Shown: positions 41,474 to 51,970, counted from the first letter of the stretch. The stretch is 64,000 nucleotides of DNA from Erwinia aphidicola (GCF_014773485.1 NZ_JACXBP010000003.1:434001-498000); one strand, 5' to 3'. Numbers and translations: made by a program. Notes: generated from the sequence alone by a model not told the origin.

Positions 41474-44400
41474 ATGGCGAATTTCTTTATCGACCGCCCC
41501 ATTTTTGCCTGGGTGCTGGCGATCCTGCTGTGCTTAACCGGCGGCCTGGCGATTGTCTCGCTGCCGATTGAACAGTATCCCGATCTGGCTCCCCCCAACG
41601 TACGCATTACGGCTAACTATCCGGGTGCTTCTGCCGAAACGCTGGAAAACACCGTGACTCAGGTGATTGAACAGAACATGACCGGCATCGACAATCTGAT
41701 GTACATGTCATCGCAGAGCAGTAACACCGGCCAGGCCACCATCACCCTCACCTTTACCGCCGGGACCAACCCGGATGAAGCGCGCCAGCAGGTGCAGAAC
41801 CAGCTGCAGGCCGCCCTGCGTAAACTGCCGCAGGACGTGCAGTCGCAGGGGGTCACCGTCAATAAAACCGGCGACAGCAATATCCTGATGGTGGCGTTTG
41901 TCTCCACCGACGGCAGTATGGACAAGCAGGATATCTCCGACTACGTTGCCAGTAATATCCAGGATCCCCTCAGCCGTATTGACGGCGTCGGTCAGGTGGA
42001 TGCTTACGGCTCGCAGTATGCGATGCGTATCTGGCTCGACCCGGATAAGCTGATTAACTATGCGCTGACCACCGCCGATGTGGTCAGCGCCATCGAATCG
42101 CAGAACAGCCAGGTCGCCGTCGGCCAGCTCGGTGGCCTGCCCTCCGTTGATCGTCAGGCGCTGAACGCCACCATCAACTCCCAGTCGCTGCTGCAAACCC
42201 CGGAGCAGTTCCGCGAAATTACGCTAAAAGTGAATACCGACGGCTCGGTGGTTACCCTCGGCCAGGTGGCAAAAGTCGAACTGGGCGCCGAAAAATATGA
42301 CTTCCTCAGCCGCTACAATGGCCTGCCCGCTTCTGGTCTCGGTATCAAGCTGGCATCCGGCGCCAACGAAATGGAAACCGACAAGCTGGTGCGCGCCCGC
42401 CTGGAAGAGCTGTCACACTATTTTCCGCACGGCCTGAAAACCGAAATCGCTTATGAGACCACGCCATTTGTTAAAGCCTCGATTGAGGACGTGGTGAAAA
42501 CCCTGTTCGAAGCGGTGCTGCTGGTGTTCCTGGTGATGTACCTGTTCCTGCAAAACTTCCGCGCCACGCTGATCCCAACCATTGCCGTTCCCGTGGTGCT
42601 GCTGGGCACCTTTGGCGTGCTCTACACCTTTGGCTACAGCATCAACACCCTGACGATGTTCGCGATGGTGCTGGCAATAGGCCTGCTGGTGGACGATGCC
42701 ATCGTGGTGGTGGAGAACGTTGAGCGCATCATGAGTGAGGAGGGTCTGTCACCGCGGGAAGCGACGCGCAAATCAATGGGCCAGATTCAGGGAGCGCTGG
42801 TGGGTATTGCGCTGGTGCTGTCGGCAGTCTTTGTGCCGATGGCCTTCTTCGGCGGCACCACCGGTGCGATTTACCGCCAGTTCTCCGTGACAATTGTTTC
42901 GGCCATGGTGCTGTCGGTACTGGTGGCGATGATCCTTACCCCTGCCCTGTGCTCCACCCTGCTGAAACCGCTGGCGCAGGGGCATCACCACAGTCGTCGC
43001 GGCTTCTTCGGCTGGTTTAACCGCGTGTTCAACAGTCAAGCGCAACGCTACCAGCGCGGCGTCGCCAGAATTCTCGCCAAAGGTGGCCGCTGGCTGCTGC
43101 TCTACCTGGCGCTGATCGCCATTATGGCCCTGCTGTTTGTGCGCCTGCCTACCTCGTTCCTGCCGCTGGAAGATCGCGGTATCTTCACCACGCAGATCCA
43201 GCTGCCGCCGGGTTCCACGCTGCAGCAAACCACCAAAGTGGTGGAGAAAGTTGAGAAGTATTACCTGACCGAAGAGAAGACAAACGTGCTGTCGGTGTTT
43301 GCCACTATCGGCTCGGGACCGGGCGGTAACGGGCAGAACGTCGCGCGTATGTTTGTGCGCCTGAAAGACTGGAAAGAACGGCAGGACAGCGAAAACTCCG
43401 CCTTTGCCATCATCGAACGCGCCACCAAAGCCTTGAGTAAAATCAAGGAGGCACGGGTAATTGCCAGCAGCCCACCGGCCATTACCGGGCTGGGTAACTC
43501 CGCCGGTTTCGATATGGAGCTGCAGGACCACGCCGGGCTGGGGCACGACGCCCTGATGAGCGCACGCGATACGCTGCTGGAGATGGCGCAGAAAAACCCT
43601 GCGCTGACCCGCGTACGCCACAATGGTCTGGATGACAGCCCGCAGCTGCGCATTGATATCGACCAGCGCAAGGCGCAGGCGCTGGCCGTCTCGCTGGATG
43701 ATATCAACGCCACCCTGCAAACCGGCTGGGGTTCGACCTACGTCAATGACTTCCTTGACCGTGGCCGCGTCAAGAAAGTTTACGTGCAGGCCGACGCGAA
43801 GTTCCGCATGCTGCCGGATGACATCAGTAAATGGTACGTGCGTAATACCAACGGGGAGATGGTGCCGTTTACCGCCTTCGCCACCACCCACTGGGAAACC
43901 GGCTCGCCGCGCCTCGAGCGTTATAACGGCTACTCGGCGCTGGAAATTGTCGGTGAATCGGCCGCGGGCGTCAGTAACGGTGCCGCCATGGACGTAATGG
44001 AGAAGCTGGTGAGCCAGCTGCCAACCGGCATCGGCCTGCAGTGGACCGGGGCGTCACTGCAGGAGCGCATGACCGGCGCGCAGGCCCCTGCGCTGTACGC
44101 GCTGTCGCTGCTGGTGGTGTTCCTGTGCCTCGCCGCGCTGTATGAGAGCTGGTCGATTCCCTTCTCGGTGATGCTGGTGGTGCCGCTGGGGGTCATCGGT
44201 GCGCTGGTCGCCACCTGGCTGCGCGGGCTGGAAAACGATGTTTACTTCCAGGTGGGTCTGCTGACGGTGATCGGGCTGTCGGCGAAAAACGCCATTCTGA
44301 TCGTAGAGTTCGCTAACGATCTCAATACCCGCGGAGGCGATCTGATTGAATCAACGCTGGAGGCATCACGCCAGCGCCTGCGACCGATTCTGATGACCTC

Positions 44401-44587
44401 GCTGGCGTTTATCTTCGGCGTGCTGCCGATGGCCATCAGCAACGGTGCCGGTTCCAGCAGTCAGCATGCGGTAGGCACGGGCGTGATGGGCGGGATGATT
44501 TCGGCGACGGTACTGGCGATCTTCTTTGTACCGCTGTTCTTCGTGGTGGTGCGCAGGCGCTTCCCGCTGAAGGAGAAGCCGCTGTAA
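41474..44587 (+). CDS. acrD: RND multidrug efflux pump AcrD
   Basis: 1037 residues, the same as E. coli AcrD. Twelve helices with two large periplasmic loops. Proton-relay acidic pair in helix 4 ([17 protein letters not shown]) and the Lys of helix 10 ([16 protein letters not shown]). N-terminal [18 protein letters not shown]. AcrD exports aminoglycosides, bile-type amphiphiles and other polar drugs with AcrA and TolC. There is no adaptor gene beside it, as usual for acrD. The position before ypfM-yffB-dapE confirms AcrD over AcrB. Confidence 0.96.
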   Translation: MANFFIDRPIFAWVLAILLCLTGGLAIVSLPIEQYPDLAPPNVRITANYPGASAETLENTVTQVIEQNMTGIDNLMYMSSQSSNTGQATITLTFTAGTNPDEARQQVQNQLQAALRKLPQDVQSQGVTVNKTGDSNILMVAFVSTDGSMDKQDISDYVASNIQDPLSRIDGVGQVDAYGSQYAMRIWLDPDKLINYALTTADVVSAIESQNSQVAVGQLGGLPSVDRQALNATINSQSLLQTPEQFREITLKVNTDGSVVTLGQVAKVELGAEKYDFLSRYNGLPASGLGIKLASGANEMETDKLVRARLEELSHYFPHGLKTEIAYETTPFVKASIEDVVKTLFEAVLLVFLVMYLFLQNFRATLIPTIAVPVVLLGTFGVLYTFGYSINTLTMFAMVLAIGLLVDDAIVVVENVERIMSEEGLSPREATRKSMGQIQGALVGIALVLSAVFVPMAFFGGTTGAIYRQFSVTIVSAMVLSVLVAMILTPALCSTLLKPLAQGHHHSRRGFFGWFNRVFNSQAQRYQRGVARILAKGGRWLLLYLALIAIMALLFVRLPTSFLPLEDRGIFTTQIQLPPGSTLQQTTKVVEKVEKYYLTEEKTNVLSVFATIGSGPGGNGQNVARMFVRLKDWKERQDSENSAFAIIERATKALSKIKEARVIASSPPAITGLGNSAGFDMELQDHAGLGHDALMSARDTLLEMAQKNPALTRVRHNGLDDSPQLRIDIDQRKAQALAVSLDDINATLQTGWGSTYVNDFLDRGRVKKVYVQADAKFRMLPDDISKWYVRNTNGEMVPFTAFATTHWETGSPRLERYNGYSALEIVGESAAGVSNGAAMDVMEKLVSQLPTGIGLQWTGASLQERMTGAQAPALYALSLLVVFLCLAALYESWSIPFSVMLVVPLGVIGALVATWLRGLENDVYFQVGLLTVIGLSAKNAILIVEFANDLNTRGGDLIESTLEASRQRLRPILMTSLAFIFGVLPMAISNGAGSSSQHAVGTGVMGGMISATVLAIFFVPLFFVVVRRRFPLKEKPL

Positions 44588-44615
44588 GAGACAAACCCGG
44601 AAGATTGTCCGCAGC

Positions 44616-44652
44616 AAAAAGGCAGCCTGAAAGGGCTGCCTTTTATTTATTT
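44616..44652 (+). terminator. Terminator of acrD, possibly working in both directions
   Basis: A5, GGCAGCC (44621-44627), 6-nt loop, GGCTGCC (44634-44640), then TTTTATTTATTT. It is 28 bp after the acrD stop and converges with ypfM; the A-run gives a U-run on the other strand too. Confidence 0.9.
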
Positions 44653-44710
44653 GGGATACTGAAGATCAAGCCGGTTGACAGGCTCGCCGTGCTTTTCTTA
44701 ATGAAACTCA

Positions 44711-44770
44711 TTACTTACGTAACATGGTTTCAATAAAGTCTTTCCAGTTCCCTAGTTCTAAATCGATCAT
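44711..44770 (-). CDS. ypfM: YpfM, 19-residue small protein
   Basis: ATG at 44770 and TAA at 44713-44711 encode MIDLELGNWKDFIETMLRK, almost the same as E. coli YpfM as remembered, in the same place after acrD. SD GAGAGGG lies six bases upstream of the ATG. A TTCCAA-17-TAAAAT promoter-like pair lies 27 bp and more upstream (-10 at 44797-44802). The peptide is probably a short amphipathic helix; the role is unknown. Confidence 0.88.
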   Translation of the reverse strand: MIDLELGNWKDFIETMLRK

Positions 44771-45017
44771 AATGCCCTCTCTTATTTTGTGGGGTCATTT
44801 TAGGACGATTCCTAGTCAATTGGAAGTGATTGCGGCCAGTTACTGCCACAGGCAAAAGCGTGATTAATCGGGTTTGGCTGAATTTGTGTGCTGGCGCACA
44901 CTCCTCAGGTAATGATTTCTAAGGTAATTATCAGGCGGTCAATAGATAGCCGGGTTTTGGAATTTTACAAATCCGCAGAAAAGTGACCCGGCGCGCGAAT
45001 GCCACCGGGTGGGCCAG

Positions 45018-45212
45018 TTATTTCAGGATGATCACTTTGTCATAGCCGCCGCTTTCACTGTCAATATGCGTCTTGGCATCAGGGTGCTCTCTCATCACCG
45101 CCTCGACGATCTGGGCAAACTCTTCACAGCGCGAATTTTTTTTGCGCGTCAGTACAATCGTTGACTGGGTCTCTTCGACCTTGTGCGCCGCCGACTCTTT
45201 AAGATAGTTCAT
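45018..45212 (-). CDS. Small hypothetical protein (64 residues)
   Basis: ATG 45212 has a strong SD (AGGGGAG), so the gene is likely real although the frame is open further upstream. It is soluble, charged, with no signal peptide: an N-terminal helix (LKESAAHKVEETQ), a strand-like STIVLTRKKNS, a predicted helix RCEEFAQIVEAVMREHPDA and a final strand KVIILK. I do not recognise the family. It stands between ypfM and treZ in the accessory part and transcribes away from treZ. Confidence 0.6.
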   Translation of the reverse strand: MNYLKESAAHKVEETQSTIVLTRKKNSRCEEFAQIVEAVMREHPDAKTHIDSESGGYDKVIILK

Positions 45213-45350
45213 CGCTCCCCTCCTTTTATCATGGGTTTCTACCCCTCCGAATATAGATGAAGTCCACAAATAACAGAAGGGTACAGAAGTCTGACTTTTG
45301 ATACAGGGCATCAAACGCCCCCTCTTACTTCAGCGTCGGCATATCTGGTC

Positions 45351-45360
45351 TATGATTGAT
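45351..45360 (+). promoter_or_regulatory. Possible sigma-S type promoter of treZYX
   Basis: CTATGATTGA agrees at most positions with the sigma-S extended -10 CTATACTTAA and lies 48 bp before the treZ ATG. There is no clear -35, which suits sigma-S. Trehalose synthesis is commonly under general-stress control, so the call is plausible but weak. Confidence 0.3.
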
Positions 45361-45408
45361 TTTTAGCGCAGCGGCTGTTGGTGGCGTTCTCAATAACGAG
45401 GTGATTCA

Positions 45409-47196
45409 ATGCAGTCGAGCACATTGGGTAAGGGTTGGGGTAGCGAATATCACGAAACGGGTCAGGTGAACTTTCGTCTCTGGGCCAGCGGACAGCAAAA
45501 AATCGCTCTGAAGCTGGATAACGTTGAGCACCCGATGCACACCGTCGGCGATGGCTGGTTTGAGCTGCAGCTTGCAGACGTAAAACCCGGTAGCGCCTAT
45601 CAGTTTGTGCTGGCGGACGGCACCGCCGTGCCTGACCCGGCTTCGCGCGCGCAGCAAACGGACGTTAACGGCCCTTCGCTGGTCGTCGATCCGCACAGCT
45701 ATCGCTGGCAAAACGCCGGATGGCAGGGGCGAACGTGGGAAGAGAGCGTGTTCTATGAACTGCACGTCGGCACCTTTACCCCGCAGGGCACCTTGCAGGC
45801 CGCTATGGGTAAACTGCCGCAGCTGGCAGAACTCGGCATCACCGTGATTGAGCTGCTGCCGCTGTCGCAGTTTGGCGGCGAGCGCGGCTGGGGCTATGAC
45901 GGCGTGCTGCTGTATGCGCCGCATTCCGCCTACGGAACGCCGGACGACCTGAAAGCCTTTGTCGATGCGGCGCACGGCCTTGGGTTGTCGGTGGTGCTGG
46001 ATATCGTGCTCAACCATTTTGGCCCGGAGGGCAACTATCTGCCGCTGCTGGCCCCGGACTTTTTTGATCAATCGCGTAACACACCGTGGGGACCCGGCAT
46101 CGCCTATCACGTTGACGCGGTGCGGCGCTACATTGCCGATGCCCCGCTGTGGTGGCTGCAGGAGTATCAGCTGGATGGATTACGCTTCGACGCCATTGAC
46201 CAGATTGTCGATAGCTCGCCAAAGCACGTGCTGATTGAGATTGCCGAACGCATCCGCGCTGAAATCACCAGCCGCCCAATCCACCTGACCACCGAAGACT
46301 GCCGCAACGTCACGTTCCTGCATCGCCGGGCGCAGGATGGATCCACGCCGCTGTTCAGCGGGGAGTGGAACGATGATTTCCACAATGCCATGCACGTGCT
46401 GGCAACCGGCGAAACCCACGCTTATTACCAGGATTTTGCCCAACAGCCGGAGAAACTGCTCGCCCGCGTCCTGACCGAAGGGTTTGCTTATCAGGGCGAA
46501 GTGTCGCCGCAGAGCGGGGAGAAACGCGGTGTCGATAGCCGCAGCCAGCCGCCGGTGGCCTTTGTCGACTTTATTCAGAATCACGACCAAACCGGCAACC
46601 GCGCGTGCGGCGATCGGCTGATTAGCCTGGCCGGCAGCGAGCGTACTCAGGTTATGTACGCTGCCCTGCTGCTGTCGCCGCATATTCCGCTGCTGTTTAT
46701 GGGCGAGGAGTACGGCGAAACTAACCCGTTTATGTTCTTCACCGATTTTCACGGCGAGCTGGCCAGAGCGGTGCGCGAAGGGCGCGCCAGAGAGTTTGCC
46801 GGCCACGAGGATCATATGGATGAGAGCGTGCCCGACCCGAACGCTGAATCAACCTTTATCAGCTCGAAGCTCGACTGGCAGAAGCCTGAGAGCAGCGCAG
46901 GAGCGCAGTGGCTGGCGCTGACGCGGCAGCTGCTGGCCATCCGCCACCAGCATCTGGTGCCGCTGCTGGCCCACGCCCCTGGCAATTGCGGCAGTGTGAT
47001 TGAAACCGCGCCCGGCTTCCTCGCCGTCAGCTGGAAGTGGCCGCAGGCAACGCTGTCGATGGCGCTGAACACAGGAGAGCGCGCACACGCCCTGCCTGAA
47101 CTGCCCGGCAGCACCCTGTTCGCCTGGCCTGAAGCCGCAGAGGAACTGGCACCGAATGCCATTATCGTCCGGCTGGCAAAGGAGGAAGCAGCATGA
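45409..47196 (+). CDS. treZ: Malto-oligosyltrehalose trehalohydrolase TreZ
   Basis: Releases trehalose from maltooligosyltrehalose. 595 residues. The N-terminal carbohydrate-binding/early-set domain includes FRLWASGQQKIALKL; the (beta/alpha)8 catalytic domain of GH13 starts near FYELHVGTFTPQG. Nucleophile Asp is in GLRFDAIDQI, acid Glu in HLTTEDCRN, and the third Asp in FIQNHDQTGNR. LLFMGEEYGE and the C-terminal small domain follow. SD GAGG. First gene of treZ-treY-glgX; its stop overlaps the treY start. Confidence 0.93.
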   Translation: MQSSTLGKGWGSEYHETGQVNFRLWASGQQKIALKLDNVEHPMHTVGDGWFELQLADVKPGSAYQFVLADGTAVPDPASRAQQTDVNGPSLVVDPHSYRWQNAGWQGRTWEESVFYELHVGTFTPQGTLQAAMGKLPQLAELGITVIELLPLSQFGGERGWGYDGVLLYAPHSAYGTPDDLKAFVDAAHGLGLSVVLDIVLNHFGPEGNYLPLLAPDFFDQSRNTPWGPGIAYHVDAVRRYIADAPLWWLQEYQLDGLRFDAIDQIVDSSPKHVLIEIAERIRAEITSRPIHLTTEDCRNVTFLHRRAQDGSTPLFSGEWNDDFHNAMHVLATGETHAYYQDFAQQPEKLLARVLTEGFAYQGEVSPQSGEKRGVDSRSQPPVAFVDFIQNHDQTGNRACGDRLISLAGSERTQVMYAALLLSPHIPLLFMGEEYGETNPFMFFTDFHGELARAVREGRAREFAGHEDHMDESVPDPNAESTFISSKLDWQKPESSAGAQWLALTRQLLAIRHQHLVPLLAHAPGNCGSVIETAPGFLAVSWKWPQATLSMALNTGERAHALPELPGSTLFAWPEAAEELAPNAIIVRLAKEEAA

Positions 47197-49718
47197 CTAT
47201 CCCGATCGCCACTTATCGCATCCAGTTTCGCAATGGTATGACCTTTGACCGCGCCGCCGCGCTGGTACCCTATCTGCAGCGGCTCGGTATCAGCCATCTT
47301 TATGCCTCGCCGATCTTCACCGCCACGCACGACTCAACGCACGGCTACGACGTGACGGACGCCAACGAAATCGAACCGTCGATCGGCGGCCGCGCCGGAT
47401 TTGATCGCATGGTTGAGGCGCTGCATCGCGCCGGGCTGGGGCTTATCCTCGATATCGTACCCAACCATATGGCCGCCTCGCTGGAAAACGCCTGGTGGTA
47501 TGACGTGATCGAACACGGCGCTGACAGCCGTTATGCCCACCATTTTGATATTGACTGGTCAAGGCGGCTGACGCTGCCCTTCCTCGGCGACGACTTTGAA
47601 CACGAGCTGGAAAATGGCCAGATTGCGGTCAAGCCAGACCCCACCACCGGTAAACCGGCCCTCGCCTGCTACGACAGCTTCTACCCGCTGTCATCCGCCA
47701 GCTGGCAGGGGCGCGAGGCCGAGGTGTTGCAGCTGACCGATCGGGCTGCCATCAGCGCACTGCATGACAGCCAGCCGTGGCGGCTGATGAACTGGCGCGA
47801 GGCGGCCAGCAACCTCTCTTACCGACGTTTCTTTGAGATTACCGGCCTAGTGGGCGTGCGGGTTGAAGATCCCCAGGTGTTTACCGATACGCATCGCCTG
47901 ATCCTCGAACTGGTTCACAGCGGCGCGGTCAACGGGCTGCGGGTCGATCACGTCGACGGCCTGGCCGATCCCCAGGGCTACCTTGAAACGCTGCGCCAGC
48001 AGGCCGGAGCAGACTGCTACATCACGGTGGAGAAAATCCTCGCGGAGGAGGAGCATATTCCCGCCGAGTGGCCGATTTCCGGCACCACCGGCTATGACTT
48101 TATGGCGTCGCTCTCCGATGCGCTGGTCGATAATGCGAAGCTACCCGCATTACGCAAAATTTATCAGGAAGTAGTCGGCAAACCGGTCAATATGGCCGCC
48201 GAACTGCGGGCCGCCAAGCTGCTGATGGTCGAGAACAACTTTGCCGGAGAGTTCACCCGGCTGGCGACGCTGCTCGGCAATATCGCCGCTGCCGACGGCC
48301 AGGCACCGGATGCGCAGGCCTTGCGCCTGGCGCTGCGTGAGCTGCTGATTGCCTTCCCGGTGTACCGCACTTACGGCACCCCGCAGGGCATGCCTGGCGA
48401 CAGCCGCGCACTGCTACAGCAGACTGCGCAAAAACTCAGCGCCAGCGCATATGCGCCGGAGGCCAGCGCGCTGGCATTTCTGCTGCGGGTGCTGAACGGA
48501 GAAGTGGCAGACGAACAGCGCGCCACGGCGGATGAGTTGCGCAGCCGTTTTCAGCAGCTCACCGGGCCGCTGATGGCAAAATCGGTGGAGGATACGCTGT
48601 TCTTTCGCCAGAACATGGCGCTGGCGCTGAATGAAGTGGGTGCTGAACCGCTGCCGCGCACCTTCTCTATCGACCGCTTCCACACGGAGATGCAGACGCG
48701 GCTGGCGCGCCAGCCGGATGCGCTGTCCGGCACCACCACCCACGATACCAAGCGCGGCGAAGATGCCCGCGCGCGGCTCTACACCCTAACCGAAGCCCCG
48801 GACATTTGGGCAGCCTGCGTTATGCGCTGGCGCCAGATGAATCAGGCCCAGGTCACGCTGCTGGCCGACGGCCCGGCGCCGAAACCCGCCGGAGAGTGGA
48901 TGCTGTACCAGGCGCTGGCCGGCGTCTGGCCCGCCACGCTGCAGCCGGATGACGAAGCGGGGCTCAGGGCGCTGGATGAACGCTTCCAGGCCTACGTGGA
49001 GAAAGCGCTGCGCGAAGCCAAACTGCGCACCAGCTGGGTTGACAGCAATGATGCCTATGAAAAGGCGGTGCTCGATTACGCCCACCACCTGCTCTCCCCG
49101 GCTAACCTGACATTTTTGCAGGACTTTACCCGCTCGCTGCAGCCCTTTGTGCGCGCCGGGCTGGTCAACAGCCTGACGCAGACGGTGGTAAAACTGACGG
49201 CGCCGGGCGTGCCGGATATCTATCAGGGCAGCGAAACTCTGGACTTCAGCCTGATCGACCCCGATAACCGCCGCGAACCCGATTATCCTGCGCTGGAGCG
49301 CATGCTGGCCGGGCAGCAGTTCCCGATATCAACCGGGGAGGCAAGCTGGCTGAGCGGGCAGCTAAACCAGCACGCGATCGCCAGCCTGCTGGCAATCCGC
49401 CAGCAGTTGCCGGCGCTGTTTCGCCGCGGTGACTATCTGCCGCTCGCCGCCGCCAATGCTGAGCAGGATCATCTCATCGCCTGGGCAAGAGTGGACGCCA
49501 GCGACGCGCTGATCGCCATCGCGCCGCGCCTGGTGTTCAGCGCCGTGCAAAACGGTTTTGCCGCTACGTCCCAGGTTAACGTCGATATCGCACTGCCTGC
49601 CGGGCTAACCCAGCGCCGCTACCGTAATATTTTCAACGGCGAGGAGATAACCAGCAGCGAACGTTTAGAAACCACCATGACCGGACTTTTCCCGGCCATT
49701 TTCATCGCCATACGCTGA
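47193..49718 (+). CDS. treY: Maltooligosyl trehalose synthase TreY
   Basis: Turns the reducing end of a maltooligosaccharide into an alpha-1,1-linked trehalose unit by intramolecular transglycosylation. 841 residues. Begins with ATYRIQFRNGMTFDRAAALVPYLQRLGISHLYASPI (family signature, in part); nucleophile region GLRVDHVDGLADP, acid in ITVEKILAEEEHIP, third Asp in TTHDTKRGEDARAR, and VPDIYQGSE. It overlaps treZ by 4 bp (ATGA), so translation is coupled. Confidence 0.94.
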   Translation: MTIPIATYRIQFRNGMTFDRAAALVPYLQRLGISHLYASPIFTATHDSTHGYDVTDANEIEPSIGGRAGFDRMVEALHRAGLGLILDIVPNHMAASLENAWWYDVIEHGADSRYAHHFDIDWSRRLTLPFLGDDFEHELENGQIAVKPDPTTGKPALACYDSFYPLSSASWQGREAEVLQLTDRAAISALHDSQPWRLMNWREAASNLSYRRFFEITGLVGVRVEDPQVFTDTHRLILELVHSGAVNGLRVDHVDGLADPQGYLETLRQQAGADCYITVEKILAEEEHIPAEWPISGTTGYDFMASLSDALVDNAKLPALRKIYQEVVGKPVNMAAELRAAKLLMVENNFAGEFTRLATLLGNIAAADGQAPDAQALRLALRELLIAFPVYRTYGTPQGMPGDSRALLQQTAQKLSASAYAPEASALAFLLRVLNGEVADEQRATADELRSRFQQLTGPLMAKSVEDTLFFRQNMALALNEVGAEPLPRTFSIDRFHTEMQTRLARQPDALSGTTTHDTKRGEDARARLYTLTEAPDIWAACVMRWRQMNQAQVTLLADGPAPKPAGEWMLYQALAGVWPATLQPDDEAGLRALDERFQAYVEKALREAKLRTSWVDSNDAYEKAVLDYAHHLLSPANLTFLQDFTRSLQPFVRAGLVNSLTQTVVKLTAPGVPDIYQGSETLDFSLIDPDNRREPDYPALERMLAGQQFPISTGEASWLSGQLNQHAIASLLAIRQQLPALFRRGDYLPLAAANAEQDHLIAWARVDASDALIAIAPRLVFSAVQNGFAATSQVNVDIALPAGLTQRRYRNIFNGEEITSSERLETTMTGLFPAIFIAIR

Positions 49719-49768
49719 CCTCTATCAGCGTCAACGTCGCTACATAACTTGCACGATGGGGAGAGAGC

Positions 49769-51844
49769 ATGTCAGACAGTCAGCTTTATGAAATAACCGC
49801 GGGTTACAGCTATCGTCTGGGTGCCAACGTTGAGGAGAACGGGGTGAATTTCGCCCTGTTCTCCGCTCACGCCGAACGGGTAGAACTTTGCCTGTATGAC
49901 GCCAGCGGCAAAAACGAAATTGCACGCCTGACGCTGCCGGAATACACCAACGAGGTGTGGCACGGCTTTGTGCCGGGCCTGCAGGCGGGAGCGCTGTATG
50001 GCTACCGCGTCTACGGTCCTTATGAGCCGGAAAACGGCCATCGCTTTAATCACCACAAGCTGCTGATTGACCCTTACGCGCGCGAGCTGGTGGGCGACAT
50101 TGAATGGGATGCAGCCTGCTTTGCCTACGATCTTGAGCACGAAGATAAGGACCTGACCTTTGACACGCGCGACAGCGGGCCGTTTATGCCCAAGTGCAAA
50201 GTGATCGACCCGGATGAGTTCAACTGGCACGACGAAAATCGCCCGGTGATTGCCTGGTCGGATGCGGTGATCTATGAGGCGCACGTCAAAGGCTTCACCC
50301 AGCTTAATCCGGCGCTGCCAGAAGCCCTGCGCGGCACCTATGAAGGCATGGGGCACCCGGCAACCGTCGACTACATCAAAAACCTCGGCATTACCTCGGT
50401 GGAGCTGCTGCCGGTGCACTGGTTCCCGGACGATCAGCACCTGTTGGATAAAGGGCTGAAAAACTTCTGGGGCTATAACACGCTGGCGTTCTTTGCCCCG
50501 GCCTCACGCTATTACGGGCCGGCGGGTATTCAGGGCTTCCGCGATATGGTGCGCGCCTTCCATGATGCGGGTGTCGAGGTGATCCTTGACGTGGTGTATA
50601 ACCACACGGCGGAGGGCAACGAGCTTGGCCCGACGCTCTCTTTTAAGGGCATCGACAACTACTCCTACTACCGCACGCTGCCGGAAGAACATCGCTATTA
50701 CATCAATGACACCGGCACCGGCAACACCGTGAATACCTCGCATCCGCGCGTGCTGCAGATGGTGCTGGACTCTCTGCGCTTCTGGGCGGAATCGATGCAT
50801 ATTGACGGATTCCGCTTCGACCTGGGGACGATTCTCGGGCGCGAACCGCAGGGCTTCGACCCGCGCGGCGGCTTCTTCGACGCCATTATGCAGGACCCGG
50901 TGCTGTCAAAACTGAAGCTGATTGGCGAGCCGTGGGACATCGGTCCCGGGGGTTATCAGGTTGGCGGCTTCCCGCCGGGCTGGGGCGAATGGAACGACAA
51001 GTATCGCGACACCGTGCGCGAATACTGGCACGGCGACAATGTCTCCAGCGATTTTGCCGCACGCCTGCTCGGCTCCGGCGATCTGTACGACCAGCGCGGG
51101 CGCCGCCCGTCGGCCAGCATCAACTTTATCACCGCCCATGATGGCTTTACTCTCAATGACCTTGTTTGCTGGAATGAGAAGCACAATGAAGCCAACGGCG
51201 AGGACAATAACGACGGCCACAACGACAACCGTTCATATAACTTCGGCGCCGAAGGGCCAACCGACGATGAGACCATCAATGCCCTGCGCGACCGGCAGAA
51301 ACGCAACTTCCTCGCCACGCTGCTGTTCTCCCACGGCACGCCGATGCTGCTGGCGGGCGACGAGTTTGGCCGCAGCCAACAGGGCAACAACAACGGCTAC
51401 TGTCAGGACAGCGAGATCTCGTGGGTCCACTGGGAAAATCGCCGCCCAGCTGACGATGAGTTACATGAATACACCCGCCATCTGCTGACGCTGCGCGCTG
51501 CGCAACCGCTGCTGCGGCGCGAGAGCTGGCGCGACGGTATGGAGATAAAATGGTTTAACGCCGGGGGCGGCTTCCAGCTGCCCGAGCACTGGGAGCATGG
51601 CACCACGCTGGGCGTCTATCTCTCACGCGCCGACCTACAGCAGGAGGAAGGGATCTGGCATGACGTGCTGATGCTGTTCAACCCGTTTGAAGGCAACGTT
51701 CCCTTCCGCATCCCGCAGTTTGGCGAAGGCGGCTGGGTGCTGGAGATCACCACCAGCTCCACGGCACAACCCGGCATGGTGATTACCCGCGAGAAGGATT
51801 TTGAGCTGGAGGGACGCAGCTTTGCGCTGTTCAGAAGGCCGTAA
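49769..51844 (+). CDS. glgX: Glycogen debranching enzyme GlgX/TreX
   Basis: 691 residues. Isoamylase-type GH13 that cuts alpha-1,6 branches of glycogen to give linear chains for TreY-TreZ. N-terminal CBM48 (NVEENGVNFALFSAHAERVELCLYD by segments), nucleophile Asp in GFRFDLGTILGRE, acid Glu in LIGEPWDIG, third Asp in FITAHDGFTLNDL; HVKGFTQLNP is typical of GlgX. SD GGGGAGAGAG, 50 bp after treY. The operon context suggests the TreX role; a separate glg operon GlgX may exist elsewhere. Confidence 0.93.
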   Translation: MSDSQLYEITAGYSYRLGANVEENGVNFALFSAHAERVELCLYDASGKNEIARLTLPEYTNEVWHGFVPGLQAGALYGYRVYGPYEPENGHRFNHHKLLIDPYARELVGDIEWDAACFAYDLEHEDKDLTFDTRDSGPFMPKCKVIDPDEFNWHDENRPVIAWSDAVIYEAHVKGFTQLNPALPEALRGTYEGMGHPATVDYIKNLGITSVELLPVHWFPDDQHLLDKGLKNFWGYNTLAFFAPASRYYGPAGIQGFRDMVRAFHDAGVEVILDVVYNHTAEGNELGPTLSFKGIDNYSYYRTLPEEHRYYINDTGTGNTVNTSHPRVLQMVLDSLRFWAESMHIDGFRFDLGTILGREPQGFDPRGGFFDAIMQDPVLSKLKLIGEPWDIGPGGYQVGGFPPGWGEWNDKYRDTVREYWHGDNVSSDFAARLLGSGDLYDQRGRRPSASINFITAHDGFTLNDLVCWNEKHNEANGEDNNDGHNDNRSYNFGAEGPTDDETINALRDRQKRNFLATLLFSHGTPMLLAGDEFGRSQQGNNNGYCQDSEISWVHWENRRPADDELHEYTRHLLTLRAAQPLLRRESWRDGMEIKWFNAGGGFQLPEHWEHGTTLGVYLSRADLQQEEGIWHDVLMLFNPFEGNVPFRIPQFGEGGWVLEITTSSTAQPGMVITREKDFELEGRSFALFRRP

Positions 51845-51884
51845 CGCTGGCAGTCTGGATCGAAACCCCGTACTGAGGCATTAT

Positions 51885-51906
51885 TTGCTAATTAACTGAT
51901 TAGCAA
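51885..51906. repeat. Perfect inverted repeat between glgX and yffB
   Basis: TTGCTAAT (51885-51892) and ATTAGCAA (51899-51906) flank TAACTG. It lies 40 bp after the glgX stop and 65 bp before yffB. A+T-rich symmetry like this fits a regulator operator as well as a weak terminator. Confidence 0.45.
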
Positions 51907-51970
51907 GGTGCGGTGACCGTGGCCCCTTAAATACGCTCACCGCGCCGCCTCAAGTACAGGGACCCGCGTT

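Noticed and set aside
42773..43891. Long minus-strand open frame opposite acrD
   Set aside because: Composition and lack of any recognisable motif mark it as a shadow of the acrD reading frame.
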